Positions 36,041 to 44,223 are shown, counted from the stretch's first letter. The stretch: DNA of 64,000 nt from Bacteroidales bacterium (GCA_900766825.1 CAAFWU010000007.1:15719-79718), one strand, 5' to 3'. Translations and numbers: made by a program. Notes: a model not told the origin generated them from the letters alone.

Positions 36041-36224
36041 CAAATAAGAAGTACAATACAACACACAGAACTAACTCCAGAACATATTAACTCTCTGTTT
36101 CAAATCAGAGGCTCAATCTAAAAACTCCGTAATTCCGAAGGGATTGCTGTGACTATAGCCCATGATAACATTCTGGGACTGGGCACACGGAACTGGGGAA
36201 AAAAATACGGAGTATAAGCCCCAC

Positions 36225-37013
36225 CTAATGCTTATTATTCTTCTGCGTACCCACATGCAAACCTATAGTCACCATCAAGTTGTTTTGGTTGCCGTGTGGG
36301 TTGCGCTGCACGGTCTGTATGTCACCTTGGGCACCAGTCATCTCAATCAACTCATCTTTGAGGTTGGGAACCAAGTTTAGGCGAACTTGAAGACTCACAA
36401 GCGTTCGTTTGCCAGCCTTGAAATAGGCACCGCCCATAAAACCAAAGCAGGCCGAGACAAAATGACTGTCATAGTTCGTGGCATGGGTCGAACTAGAAAG
36501 AGAGTTTGGCACAAAGTCTATGCTATTCATTATGAGCTCGCCACCAGCTGCCACACCCAGAAAGGGACGTATGGTTTTGCGACCCATGAAGAGACGACCA
36601 TTGAGTGCGAAGTCGAAGGCCGTATACTTGGCCTCGAAGGTGCCATAACGTGTGAGGTTGCTCCACGTGCGCTCGTCGCTATAGGGGTAGGTGCGGAAAC
36701 CGAGCTCGGCACCCACGCCTATAGCCTGACTCATCTGATACATGCCGTCGGCATAGATTACGAAGCCTGTTTTGGCCACGTCGTGAAATGATATCTCGTC
36801 ATCGTCCCTACCAAGAGAGAGGGGGACTGCCATGCCGAGGTGACCGCCTACGTAGACCTGACCCACGTTGAACGAGGAGGCGGCGCGCACCACAGGTGAG
36901 GGGGCGAGGGCTGGGGCTGCCTCTTCGGTGGGGGCTGCGGTGACCGTTGAGATGGTTGCGCCCGTGAGGAATAGGGCGACCGTGAGTGTCAGTACAGAAA
37001 AAAGATGTTTCAT
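36225..37013 (-). CDS. Outer-membrane beta-barrel protein
   Basis: A 262-residue exported protein: Sec signal peptide (hydrophobic VLTLTVALFLTGATISTV, likely cut after TAA), a short Ala/Pro linker, then alternating strands such as NVGQVYVGGHLGMAVPL, FVIYADGMYQMSQAIGVGAE, AFDFALNGRLFMGRKTIRPF and RTLVSLQVRLNLVPNL that fit an 8-10-stranded barrel of the OmpW/OprF-like porin-family type. No catalytic motif is seen. It begins 51 bases after the fused shikimate kinase gene on the same strand. A structural or small-solute role in the outer membrane is the likely reading. Confidence 0.7.
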   Translation of the reverse strand: MKHLFSVLTLTVALFLTGATISTVTAAPTEEAAPALAPSPVVRAASSFNVGQVYVGGHLGMAVPLSLGRDDDEISFHDVAKTGFVIYADGMYQMSQAIGVGAELGFRTYPYSDERTWSNLTRYGTFEAKYTAFDFALNGRLFMGRKTIRPFLGVAAGGELIMNSIDFVPNSLSSSTHATNYDSHFVSACFGFMGGAYFKAGKRTLVSLQVRLNLVPNLKDELIEMTGAQGDIQTVQRNPHGNQNNLMVTIGLHVGTQKNNKH

Positions 37014-37064
37014 TGTTTAGGAGTTTATGAGAATGTTCCTTGTGGAACCATAGTGTGCAGTACG

Positions 37065-38366
37065 CTATTTCTTGGGCAGATGGCCGAAGATGGCAAAAGG
37101 GTCGGCAACGGAGATGTCGTCGGTGGGGACGAAGTCGTCGATTACCATGTCGGCCAAGCTGCGGCATACGTCGCGCCCGAAGGTTGTGGCCACGCCCACG
37201 GTGAGCATGCCAGCCGCCTTGCCAGCCTTCATGCCGTTCTGCGAGTCCTCGAAGACCACGCACTCGTCGGGGGTGAGCCCCAGCAGTTCGGCTCCCTTGA
37301 GGAAACAGTCGGGGGCTGGTTTGCTGTGGGCGGTGAGCTCGGCGGTTACTATGGCGTCCCACATGGTGTCGAAGTCGGGATGGGCACGGCGAACATCGGC
37401 CATCTTGACCTCGTTGGAGCTGGTGACCAATGCGGTGCGGAACCCAGCGGCACGCAATGCCAAAATGAAGTCGTGAGCCCCAGCTATGTAGGGGTACTGC
37501 ATCTCATCGCGCTCGAAGGCATCGAGCTGTTGGCGGACATCAGCCTGAACCTCATCGGGGGTGGCGAAGCCGTCGGTGAAATATTGGGCAAAGATGTTTA
37601 CGAGGGTCATGCCCTTGATCTTGCGGGCGAACTCGGGGTCCGAGGGAAAGTATTGGCGACCTATGCGACCCCATATTATGTCATACTGACGCTCGGTGTC
37701 CAACACCACACCGTCGAGATCGAAGAGGGCGGCGCAGATGTTTTTATGGCTTAGGTCAGGGGTAGATTTTTGAGCGAAGGGGGTGATAGAGGGTGTATTA
37801 GATGTCTCTTCGGGCAAAGATAGCCCCTCTTTTTGCTCATCATCTTCGGCAAAGTCCATAAAGGCCTCGACAAAGAGTTTGTAGGAGGAGAAGGGGGTTC
37901 GGGCACCGTCTACAGTCATCTCGGCTTTGCGATAGAAGGGTTCGCGACCGCTGAGCTGCTCGGCCACGAAGGCTTCGAGTTCCTCGTCGGTTTTGTTGGC
38001 AATGATGGGGCGGTGAGCCTTGGCGGGGGCCAGACGATGGGCAAGTTCATGGGGCTCCACCTGAATGTAGATGGTCAGACCCGCCTGACGCATGGCCTCC
38101 ATATTGTTGTGGAAACAGGGGGCGCCGCCGCCAGTGGCAATAACGGCATTGGGCACCGAGCAGAGGTCGCGGACAACCTGAGCCTCGGCCTCGCGGAAAC
38201 CAGACTCGCCATGTTGGGCAAAGAACTCCGATATGGTGCAGGCGTGGCGGGTCTCAAAGTAGGTGTCCATGTCGATGAACTGCCAGTTGAGGTCGGCAGC
38301 TATGCGTCGGCCAATGGTGCTCTTGCCCGAACCCATATATCCCACAAGGAATACTCTGTTTTTCAT
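37065..38366 (-). CDS. aroK: Shikimate kinase fused to a HAD-superfamily phosphatase
   Basis: A 433-residue two-domain protein. Residues 1-~172 are shikimate kinase: Walker A GYMGSGKST (9-17), the shikimate site DMDTYFE (32-38), R58 in GFREAE, GGGA (79-82) and the lid around RLAPAKAHRP; this makes shikimate-3-phosphate. A disordered linker (~175-208) leads to a HAD hydrolase of the beta-phosphoglucomutase/PGP type: DLDGVVLDTE with D216 and D218, VTSSNEVK (motif II), KPAPDCFLKGAELLG (motif III) and VVFEDSQNGMKAG (motif IV). Each half has a complete set of catalytic residues. The frame is continuous, so the fusion is real in this sequence. The substrate of the phosphatase is unknown. It follows the TSCPD gene by 16 bases. 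Confidence 0.88.
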   Translation of the reverse strand: MKNRVFLVGYMGSGKSTIGRRIAADLNWQFIDMDTYFETRHACTISEFFAQHGESGFREAEAQVVRDLCSVPNAVIATGGGAPCFHNNMEAMRQAGLTIYIQVEPHELAHRLAPAKAHRPIIANKTDEELEAFVAEQLSGREPFYRKAEMTVDGARTPFSSYKLFVEAFMDFAEDDEQKEGLSLPEETSNTPSITPFAQKSTPDLSHKNICAALFDLDGVVLDTERQYDIIWGRIGRQYFPSDPEFARKIKGMTLVNIFAQYFTDGFATPDEVQADVRQQLDAFERDEMQYPYIAGAHDFILALRAAGFRTALVTSSNEVKMADVRRAHPDFDTMWDAIVTAELTAHSKPAPDCFLKGAELLGLTPDECVVFEDSQNGMKAGKAAGMLTVGVATTFGRDVCRSLADMVIDDFVPTDDISVADPFAIFGHLPKK

Positions 38367-38382
38367 TGTCTTACGTAGGGGG

Positions 38383-38652
38383 CTATTTATTCAACTGCTC
38401 GGCTATCTGGCTCAAGGCTATGCTGAGTTGGTCGGGGCACGAGGTGGGTTTGTTGCCACAGCGTATGCCCTGAATTCGGGGGATGACGTCGCCCACCTTT
38501 TGTCCCTCAATAAGGCGACATATGCCCTGAAGATTGCCGTGGCATCCGCCCAACACTTGTGCGCTGACAATGGTGCCGTTGTCGTCCACCGTAATGTTCA
38601 TGAGTTTGCTGCAGACACCCTGAGGTGCGTATTGGAATGTTTTCTCCGCCAT
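38383..38652 (-). CDS. TSCPD-domain protein (TIGR03905-like)
   Basis: An 89-residue protein containing GTIVSAQVLGGCHGNLQGIC and the family-naming segment CGNKPTSCPDQLSIAL. The TSCPD domain is related to the C-terminal zinc module of vitamin B12-dependent ribonucleotide reductases; the stand-alone form has no established function. It starts a two-gene unit with the shikimate kinase fusion and has an exact promoter box at 38676-38683. Confidence 0.85.
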   Translation of the reverse strand: MAEKTFQYAPQGVCSKLMNITVDDNGTIVSAQVLGGCHGNLQGICRLIEGQKVGDVIPRIQGIRCGNKPTSCPDQLSIALSQIAEQLNK

Positions 38653-38675
38653 TTAAGTCTTAATAATGATTGGGA

Positions 38676-38683
38676 CAAATTTA
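38676..38683 (-). promoter_or_regulatory. Promoter -7 box for TSCPD-aroK unit
   Basis: TAAATTTG on the minus strand matches TAnnTTTG exactly, 23 bases before the ATG at 38652. Confidence 0.55.
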
Positions 38684-38769
38684 GCACAAGTGGGCGTAAA
38701 ACGGTCGTTTTTTACAATTGTTATGCATTGGGTGGGGTGGGTAACGAGCCAATAGTCAGCCGCGTTTGC

Positions 38770-38777
38770 TATTTTTG
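38770..38777 (+). promoter_or_regulatory. Promoter -7 box for the phosphatase-ABC operon
   Basis: TATTTTTG matches TAnnTTTG exactly, 19 bases before the ATG at 38797; divergent from the box at 38676-38683. Confidence 0.55.
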
Positions 38778-38796
38778 TGTCAAAATTGAAAAACAA

Positions 38797-39294
38797 ATGG
38801 AAACTCGACCCTACACCATTCTCTTTGTCTGCCTTGGCAACATATGTCGTTCCCCAGCGGCCCACGCTGTTATGGAGGCTCTGGTGGCTCAGCGGGGGCT
38901 TAATGTGAGCATCGATTCGGCTGGCATAGGAGCTTGGCACATAGGGCAGTTGCCCGACAGTCGCATGCGCCGCATTGGCCGCAGCCATGGCTACGACGTC
39001 AGTCACATTGCCCGTCAGGTGTCGGTGGCGGACTTCAGTAGTTTCGATGCCATTGTGGGCATGGACTCGGCCAACATATCGGCTCTGGAGGATTTGTGTC
39101 CGCAGGAGGAACTCAAGAGTAAGATTTGGCTTATGGCGGACTTCCTCACTCGTCATCCCAAATTCAAAAGTCGCTCTATTCCAGACCCTTACTATGGGGA
39201 CGACGAGGATTTTGAGCTGGCCATAGAACTTATTGAGGATGCGGCAACCGAGATGTGCGAACGCATTGAGAACCAAGGGGAGTTATACTTATAA
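38797..39294 (+). CDS. Low-molecular-weight protein-tyrosine phosphatase
   Basis: A 165-residue phosphatase. The P-loop CLGNICRS (C12 to R18, CX5R-S) lies at the N-terminus and the general-acid Asp is in IPDPYYGDDEDFE near the end. The ATG at 38797 is chosen because the P-loop must be close to the N-terminus; the frame is open much further upstream but without similarity. In many bacteria these enzymes dephosphorylate BY-kinases that control capsule export; here it is in an operon with an ABC ATPase, 10 bases apart, and no tyrosine kinase is visible. Confidence 0.92.
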   Translation: METRPYTILFVCLGNICRSPAAHAVMEALVAQRGLNVSIDSAGIGAWHIGQLPDSRMRRIGRSHGYDVSHIARQVSVADFSSFDAIVGMDSANISALEDLCPQEELKSKIWLMADFLTRHPKFKSRSIPDPYYGDDEDFELAIELIEDAATEMCERIENQGELYL

Positions 39295-39304
39295 CACACA
39301 GACA

Positions 39305-40765
39305 ATGACACACATAACCATAAAGAGCCCTGTGGCGCGCTACGAGGAGCAACGTCTTGGGGGCGATGTCTCCTTCTTCATTGGCGAGGGGGAGAATGCA
39401 GCACTTATTGGTCCCAACGGTGGAGGCAAGAGCCTGCTGATGAACTACCTTACGGGGGCCATTAGCATCAAGGAGGGCGAGGCCTCGGTGCTGCATGAGG
39501 ATGGGTCGCCCGTGGCCCGACAGAAGATATCTATGCTCACCTTCCGCGACATATACCGCAGCGGGGCGGGCTCGCAGGATAACTATTACCAGAAACGCTG
39601 GCAAGCAACGGAGAACGAGGATAGCCCCATGGTGAGTCAGGTGCTGGGACCTCGTGCCACGGAACGTCACGGTCAGCTACTGGACGCTCTTGGCATCCGC
39701 TCTTTGCTGGAGAAGAGGCTTATCTTCCTGAGCAGCGGCGAGTTGCGCAAGCTCACCATTGTGCGAAGCCTAATGACGGAGCCCGAGTTGCTTATTGTGG
39801 ACAACCCCTATATTGGTCTCGATGCCCCAAGCCGTCAGACCATAAACGATGTGCTTGCCAACGTGGCCAAGACCATGGGGCTCAAGGTCATTTTGGTCAT
39901 CAGCCACCCCAAAGACTTGCCCAATTGGGTGGATAAGGTGGTGGCGGTGAAGGACAAAAAAGTAGAGTTTGTGGGCTCGGTAGCTGACTATAGGGCCAAT
40001 GCCGACCTGCAACGTTCGCTCTTCCCCGAGGCCTATGCCGCTGAGCCTCACGTGGTTCCCGACTCCATGCGGGCTGTGGACAACGATGACTATACCGAGG
40101 CGGTGACGATGCGCAACGTTCATGTGGCCTATGGTCCCGTGACCATTTTGGACAAGGTGGACTGGAGGGTGGTCAGTGGCGACAAATGGGCTCTGCTGGG
40201 CAAGAATGGCTCGGGCAAGAGCACGCTACTGAGCTTGGTATGCGGCGACAATCCTCAGGGTTATGCCAACGACATTACGCTCTTTGGCCGCCAGCGTGGC
40301 ACGGGCGAGAGCATCTGGGACATCAAACAACATATTGGCTACATATCGCCCGACATGCACACTTTCTATCAGGCGGACATACCCTGTTTGGATGTTGTGG
40401 CCTCGGGTTTCTTCGACACCGTGGGTCTCTACCGTAAGCCCTCGGCCGACCAGAAGGCTCTGGCTCATGAGTGGATGCGCCTTTTCCACTGCGACCACTT
40501 GGCCGAGGCTTCGTTCCTAAAGGTGTCTTATGGCGAGCAGCGACTGGTTATGCTGACGCGTGTGTTCGTAAAGCGACCCTCGCTGGTCATTTTGGACGAA
40601 CCCCTTCATGGTCTGGACGCAGGCAAGAAGACGTTGGCTAAGGACCTGATAGAGAGCTATTGCGAGGATCCCAACGTGACCTTGGTCTACGTTACGCACT
40701 ATGCCGAGGAGATTCCCAGCGTGGTGGACAAGACCAAGGAGATGGTGAAACCAGCGCAACGTTAG
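39305..40765 (+). CDS. Double-ATPase ABC protein (ModF/PhrA-like)
   Basis: A 486-residue protein with two ABC ATPase cassettes and no membrane segments. Cassette 1: Walker A GPNGGGKS (36-43), signature FLSSGELRKL, Walker B ELLIVDNPYIGLD. Cassette 2: Walker A GKNGSGKST (~298), signature KVSYGEQRLV, Walker B SLVILDEPLHGLD. The layout matches the ModF/PhrA group, a soluble ABC protein once linked to molybdate and to photorepair, whose role is not settled. The ATG at 39305 (MTHITIKSP) is chosen 10 bases after the phosphatase gene. A methyltransferase-like gene follows. Confidence 0.85.
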   Translation: MTHITIKSPVARYEEQRLGGDVSFFIGEGENAALIGPNGGGKSLLMNYLTGAISIKEGEASVLHEDGSPVARQKISMLTFRDIYRSGAGSQDNYYQKRWQATENEDSPMVSQVLGPRATERHGQLLDALGIRSLLEKRLIFLSSGELRKLTIVRSLMTEPELLIVDNPYIGLDAPSRQTINDVLANVAKTMGLKVILVISHPKDLPNWVDKVVAVKDKKVEFVGSVADYRANADLQRSLFPEAYAAEPHVVPDSMRAVDNDDYTEAVTMRNVHVAYGPVTILDKVDWRVVSGDKWALLGKNGSGKSTLLSLVCGDNPQGYANDITLFGRQRGTGESIWDIKQHIGYISPDMHTFYQADIPCLDVVASGFFDTVGLYRKPSADQKALAHEWMRLFHCDHLAEASFLKVSYGEQRLVMLTRVFVKRPSLVILDEPLHGLDAGKKTLAKDLIESYCEDPNVTLVYVTHYAEEIPSVVDKTKEMVKPAQR

Positions 40766-40825
40766 CGAGAGCCAAATCTTGTCAAAACCTATCAATTACC
40801 CCACAAACCGATACGCTTCGTACAC

Positions 40826-41569
40826 ATGACAACAATGGGCATAATAAACCTGATCATAATAAATGCCATGATCTGGGTAGGCTTAAGCTACTTCTGGAGT
40901 TTCTGGACCCACAAACTCTTCAAACCATGGGGTTGGCTGGAGCTGCGCAAACGCAAAATGGTGAACGCCGAGGTGGACAAAGCTGAGCGCCGATGCAAGG
41001 ACCGCGTTCGTTTCTATGCCCATTTCTTTGCCATGCAACAAGTGGAGCAGAACGAGACGGAGGGTGCCTTTGTGGTGGCGGGCGTAGAGGAGCCCCTGAT
41101 ACTCCGCACTCTGCGCAACCAGTGTCCCAACCGCGCCCTCTGGGCTCTGGGTCCCATGGAGGAGACGACAGTGACCATAGTGCACGAGAATTGCCAAGGC
41201 GAGGTCTCCGAGGAGCAGGTGAAGCTGGACTGGGTGAGCGAAGCGGAGGTGCAGTCCATAATGCCGTCGAGTAGCGACCTCAACCACGTCCTGAATATGC
41301 CCGTTCCCGAGGCTCTGCCCCAGCTTACGGGTCCCATAGCCTTGGCGAGCATCGATCTTGTGGACCACGACACATTGCTTGCCACCTTGCGCCACATCTA
41401 TCCCCTGCTGTCGCCCGGTGCCGTCCTGCTCGTTCACAGCTACGACCACTCGTGGCCTGGAGTTCGCAAAGCCGTAGACACCTTCAGTGCCAGCATCCCA
41501 GAGGGATTTTTGGAGTTGCCAGATATGTATGGGTCGGTGGCACTGGTTAGAAACAGAAGTAAATCATAA
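40826..41569 (+). CDS. Membrane-anchored TylF/MycF-like methyltransferase
   Basis: A 247-residue protein with one N-terminal membrane helix (IINLIIINAMIWVGLSYFW). The remainder weakly resembles TylF/macrocin O-methyltransferases: IALASIDLVDHDTLLATLRH followed by LLSPGAVLLVHSYDHSWPGV and RKAVDTFSASIPEGFLELPD, where the family has metal-binding Asp residues and a WxGxRxAVDxF motif. The SAM-binding glycine loop is not clear, so activity is uncertain. It is probably co-transcribed with the ABC protein gene 60 bases upstream. Confidence 0.55.
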   Translation: MTTMGIINLIIINAMIWVGLSYFWSFWTHKLFKPWGWLELRKRKMVNAEVDKAERRCKDRVRFYAHFFAMQQVEQNETEGAFVVAGVEEPLILRTLRNQCPNRALWALGPMEETTVTIVHENCQGEVSEEQVKLDWVSEAEVQSIMPSSSDLNHVLNMPVPEALPQLTGPIALASIDLVDHDTLLATLRHIYPLLSPGAVLLVHSYDHSWPGVRKAVDTFSASIPEGFLELPDMYGSVALVRNRSKS

Positions 41570-41705
41570 ATAATTAATAGAGAGGGAATTTGTCACAGTA
41601 CGCATAGGAGATTAATATGGCTTTGTGCAATTTAATTACGAATACTCTCCTCTTTTATGAGTTTAAAATTAACTATTATTAATTTCAGATTTTTCATAAT
41701 ATATC

Positions 41706-41713
41706 TATATTTG
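41706..41713 (+). promoter_or_regulatory. Promoter -7 box for the Abi-associated RNA
   Basis: TATATTTG matches TAnnTTTG exactly. A start site 7-8 bases downstream would place the 5' end just before the hairpin at 41726-41762. Confidence 0.55.
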
Positions 41714-41719
41714 TAATAA

Positions 41720-41775
41720 CAGAATCCGCCACGCTTCCCATAAGAACAGCGAACCAGGGCGGGTCTTTTGCTTTA
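41720..41775 (+). ncRNA. Putative abiF-type structured RNA
   Basis: Immediately before the Abi gene, CCGCC (41726-41730) pairs with GGCGG (41758-41762) and an inner CGCT (41732-41735) with AGCG (41748-41751), leaving loop TCCCATAAGAAC and a 3' bulge AACCA. A U-rich tract TCTTTTGCTTT follows, so the element also looks like an intrinsic terminator that would release an RNA of about 50 bases. A promoter box precedes it. Weinberg and colleagues described an 'abiF' RNA motif upstream of Abi_2-family genes; the location fits, but a covariance match was not made here. Confidence 0.5.
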
Positions 41776-41776
41776 T

Positions 41777-42634
41777 ATGGGTGCCATCAGACAATATACA
41801 AAACAAGCTCTTTCTGTTGCTGAACAAATTGATTTACTAAAGAGTAGAGGTTTAAATCTAACCGATTATAGTGCAGCCACAAAATTCCTTAGTGAAGTAA
41901 GTTATTTCCGATTTATCCAATATCTCCGCCCTATGGAGATGGATAAGACAACCCATATCTTCAAAGCGAACAGCCAATTTGAAGATGCAGTAGCATTATA
42001 CAATTTTGATTCAGACTTAAGAGACCTAATTTTCAGAGCAATCCAAAGAATAGAAATAGCTCTTCGCACAAAAATCATACAAGAATTTTCTTTAGAGCAC
42101 GGACCATTTTGGTTCTTTGATGCGAATCTGGCTGAGGATGACCATAAGTATATTGAAAACGTAAACTCGATTGACAGAGAATACCAACGTAGTAAAGAGG
42201 ATTTTATCAACGAGCATAAAAGAAACTATGACAAACCTTTCTTTCCACCAGCTTGGAAAACACTCGAACTAGTTTCTTTGGGCACACTCTCAAAACTTTA
42301 CTACAATTTTCAAGATAATAAACTCAAGAAAAGAATTGCTCGTCAGTTTAACCTTCCGCAACAAGAAGTATTAGAAAGTTGGATGAGAAGTCTTTCTGTT
42401 TTAAGAAATTATTGCGCACATCATTCTCGCATTTGGAATCGCTCACTACCAAATGCTCCTCAATTGAAAGTACCTTTACGTGGACCTTGGATAAACATAG
42501 AAAAAGTCGACGCTAATAAATTATATGCAATAGTCTGTTGCATTGCATATTGGCTTGCTTCTATGGAATATGGAATAAAGTTCAAGACCGAGATTAAAAC
42601 TTTATTAAATTCATATCCACAAGTAGACCCTTAA
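41777..42634 (+). CDS. Abi_2 family (AbiD/AbiF-like) abortive-infection protein
   Basis: A 285-residue Abi_2-family protein. Landmarks: SVAEQIDLLKSRGLNLTDYS and EVSYFRFIQYLRPME near the start, LYNFDSDLRDLIFRAIQRIE and IALRTKI, and the C-terminal SVLRNYCAHHSRIWNRSL (~205-222) whose R-x4-6-H arrangement resembles the HEPN RNase motif. Members abort phage infection in lactococci and are present in many genomes. The ATG at 41777 is preferred; an in-frame TTG lies nine bases earlier. The gene is markedly AT-rich compared with its neighbours, so it is probably acquired. It is preceded by a small structured RNA and sits between a housekeeping operon and the polysaccharide locus. Confidence 0.85.
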   Translation: MGAIRQYTKQALSVAEQIDLLKSRGLNLTDYSAATKFLSEVSYFRFIQYLRPMEMDKTTHIFKANSQFEDAVALYNFDSDLRDLIFRAIQRIEIALRTKIIQEFSLEHGPFWFFDANLAEDDHKYIENVNSIDREYQRSKEDFINEHKRNYDKPFFPPAWKTLELVSLGTLSKLYYNFQDNKLKKRIARQFNLPQQEVLESWMRSLSVLRNYCAHHSRIWNRSLPNAPQLKVPLRGPWINIEKVDANKLYAIVCCIAYWLASMEYGIKFKTEIKTLLNSYPQVDP

Positions 42635-42743
42635 GCTATGGGGTTCCCAAGTAATTGGGATACAGAACCTTTATGGAATCACACGGACAAAAATGCCTGT
42701 GAGTATTAGCATTATTAGTGCAAAAAAGAACATCAACTCCCAT

Positions 42744-43694
42744 ATGTCCACAAACAACGGAACTATCACTAATACTCTACCCACCGACAACCTGCGCGAC
42801 CAGCCCCAGTGGTTCGTGCTCCGCGTCAAGTGGCGCCACGAGGACGATGTGGAGCGTCTGCTCTCCGATGCCCACGTGCCCACCTATGTGGCCCGCGCCT
42901 ATCGTCTCGTTGCCGACCGACGCACCAAGCAACCCGTGCGCAGCCTCGTGGTCATGCTCCCCGAGATCGTCTTTGCCTACGCCTCGCACCGTTGGCTGCA
43001 GAGCTTCATCAACGAGGAGGCAGCTCATAAGGGGCACACCATATTTTTCTGCACCATGGTTCGCGATGGGTGCCGTACCCTTATGACCGTGCCCAGCATG
43101 CAGATGGAGAGTTTTATGAGCGTGGCCTGTCAGACCGAAGAGGATGTGCGGTTTCTGAAACCCGACGAGGTCAGTCTGGTGCCGGGCGACCAGGTCATAA
43201 TCCATGGCGGACCCTTCGATGGCGTCACGGGTACTCTGCAGAAGGTCAAAGGTCTGAGGCAACGCCGTGTGGTGGTGAGCATCGAGGGTCTCATGGCTGT
43301 GGCCACCACGGAGATTGAGCCAGACTACATCGAGGTCATCAGCCGAGCCAAGAGCAACGGCATTCAGGCTCATGATGTTAGCGAACTGCTGATATCGGCC
43401 GAGCAGGCTCTGGTGACGCAGCCTTTGCCTCTGCCCATGCGTAGGGCTCTGGACATAGCGGCGCAGCGGGTGCTGGCTCACATGGGACCTCGGACTAAGC
43501 AGTCGGCGTCGGTGGCTCTAGCACTGCTGACCTATGCGCAGGCGGTGGGAGACTCGGAGATGTTGGAGAGGGAGAAAGAGATTTGTTTGGAGTATGTGAG
43601 CGGGATGGGGGTCTCACATTTTAGGGATAAGATGGTGTGGATGCTGAGGGAAGTGGGGGCTGAGGTGGAGGATAGTTGCTGGGAGGAGGACTAA
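42744..43694 (+). CDS. UpxY-type NusG-like antiterminator with extra C-terminal domain
   Basis: Transcription elongation factor of the UpxY kind, which in Bacteroides promotes read-through of its own adjacent capsule operon. About 316 residues: NusG N-terminal domain (~20-130, starting QWFVLRVKWRHEDDVERLL and including VVMLPEIVFAYAS) and a KOW domain (~142-195, SLVPGDQVIIHGGPFDGVTG). The last ~115 residues (from SNGIQAHDVSELLI) are not part of a standard NusG fold; typical UpxY proteins are much shorter (~170-190). The start at 42744 (MSTNNGT) is preferred to 42693. It directly precedes a 760-base leader and the glycan genes, the classic position. Confidence 0.85.
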   Translation: MSTNNGTITNTLPTDNLRDQPQWFVLRVKWRHEDDVERLLSDAHVPTYVARAYRLVADRRTKQPVRSLVVMLPEIVFAYASHRWLQSFINEEAAHKGHTIFFCTMVRDGCRTLMTVPSMQMESFMSVACQTEEDVRFLKPDEVSLVPGDQVIIHGGPFDGVTGTLQKVKGLRQRRVVVSIEGLMAVATTEIEPDYIEVISRAKSNGIQAHDVSELLISAEQALVTQPLPLPMRRALDIAAQRVLAHMGPRTKQSASVALALLTYAQAVGDSEMLEREKEICLEYVSGMGVSHFRDKMVWMLREVGAEVEDSCWEED

Positions 43695-43842
43695 CTTATT
43701 TATAATAAGACTTATATGGGAAAGGCTGTTGACACATACATTCGGCAGGAAGTTGCTGAGCTGGAGTTCGGTATATGTTTTACTGCGCTATTTGTGCGGG
43801 AGTGTCTTGGGGAATGGTGGCTTTGAAGAATGTGTTGTGTGT

Positions 43843-43851
43843 GGGGGGGGG
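43843..43851 (+). repeat. Run of nine G in the locus leader
   Basis: Nine consecutive G in GTGTGTGGGGGGGGGCAG, at the 3' edge of a host-like segment downstream of upxY. It is the third long G run of the locus, the other two lying inside genes. It could alter spacing of regulatory elements by slippage or be the remains of a former coding tract. Confidence 0.8.
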
Positions 43852-44160
43852 CAGTGGTCTTGGTGAAAGAATTTATTTAGGGTACAAATTATTCTTATCA
43901 AATAGAAACGGCTAATTTAAAGTGATAACATGAGTAGAACAAATATAACATTATTCTATCTATATTACAAAATACGCTAAAAATATAGAGTATTCGACTA
44001 ACTAAAGGAGCTAATGCAAAAGCTGAAACAATACATAAATCACTCTGACTAATTTAATAGCATGAATTATATTGTTCATCAACAAGAAGCATACTCTAAC
44101 TTTCCTTCAACTTTTTCCGTAATAAACCCAAACACACAACGCAAATTATGCATAAATAGC

Positions 44161-44168
44161 TAAATTTG
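44161..44168 (+). promoter_or_regulatory. Candidate promoter -7 box of the glycan operon
   Basis: TAAATTTG matches TAnnTTTG exactly; it would start transcription about 10 bases before the inverted repeat at 44180-44223 and leave a leader of about 280 bases before the GT8 gene. Confidence 0.45.
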
Positions 44169-44179
44169 CCAATAAGAAT

Positions 44180-44223
44180 GGGTACTTTGCGCCTACAATT
44201 GGTTAAGGGAACCAAAGTACACC
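44180..44223 (+). promoter_or_regulatory. Inverted repeat with two competing stems in the leader
   Basis: GTACTTTG (44182-44189) can pair with CAAAGTAC (44213-44220), extended by flanking GG/CC. Inside, TTGGTT (44199-44204) can pair with AACCAA (44210-44215), which overlaps the outer right arm, so only one stem can form at a time. Mutually exclusive stems are typical of conditional leader structures. The link to UpxY is inference. Confidence 0.45.

Noticed and set aside
43716..43826. A 36-codon frame after upxY
   Set aside because: Too short and not recognised; noted only as a possible gene remnant next to the nine-G run.
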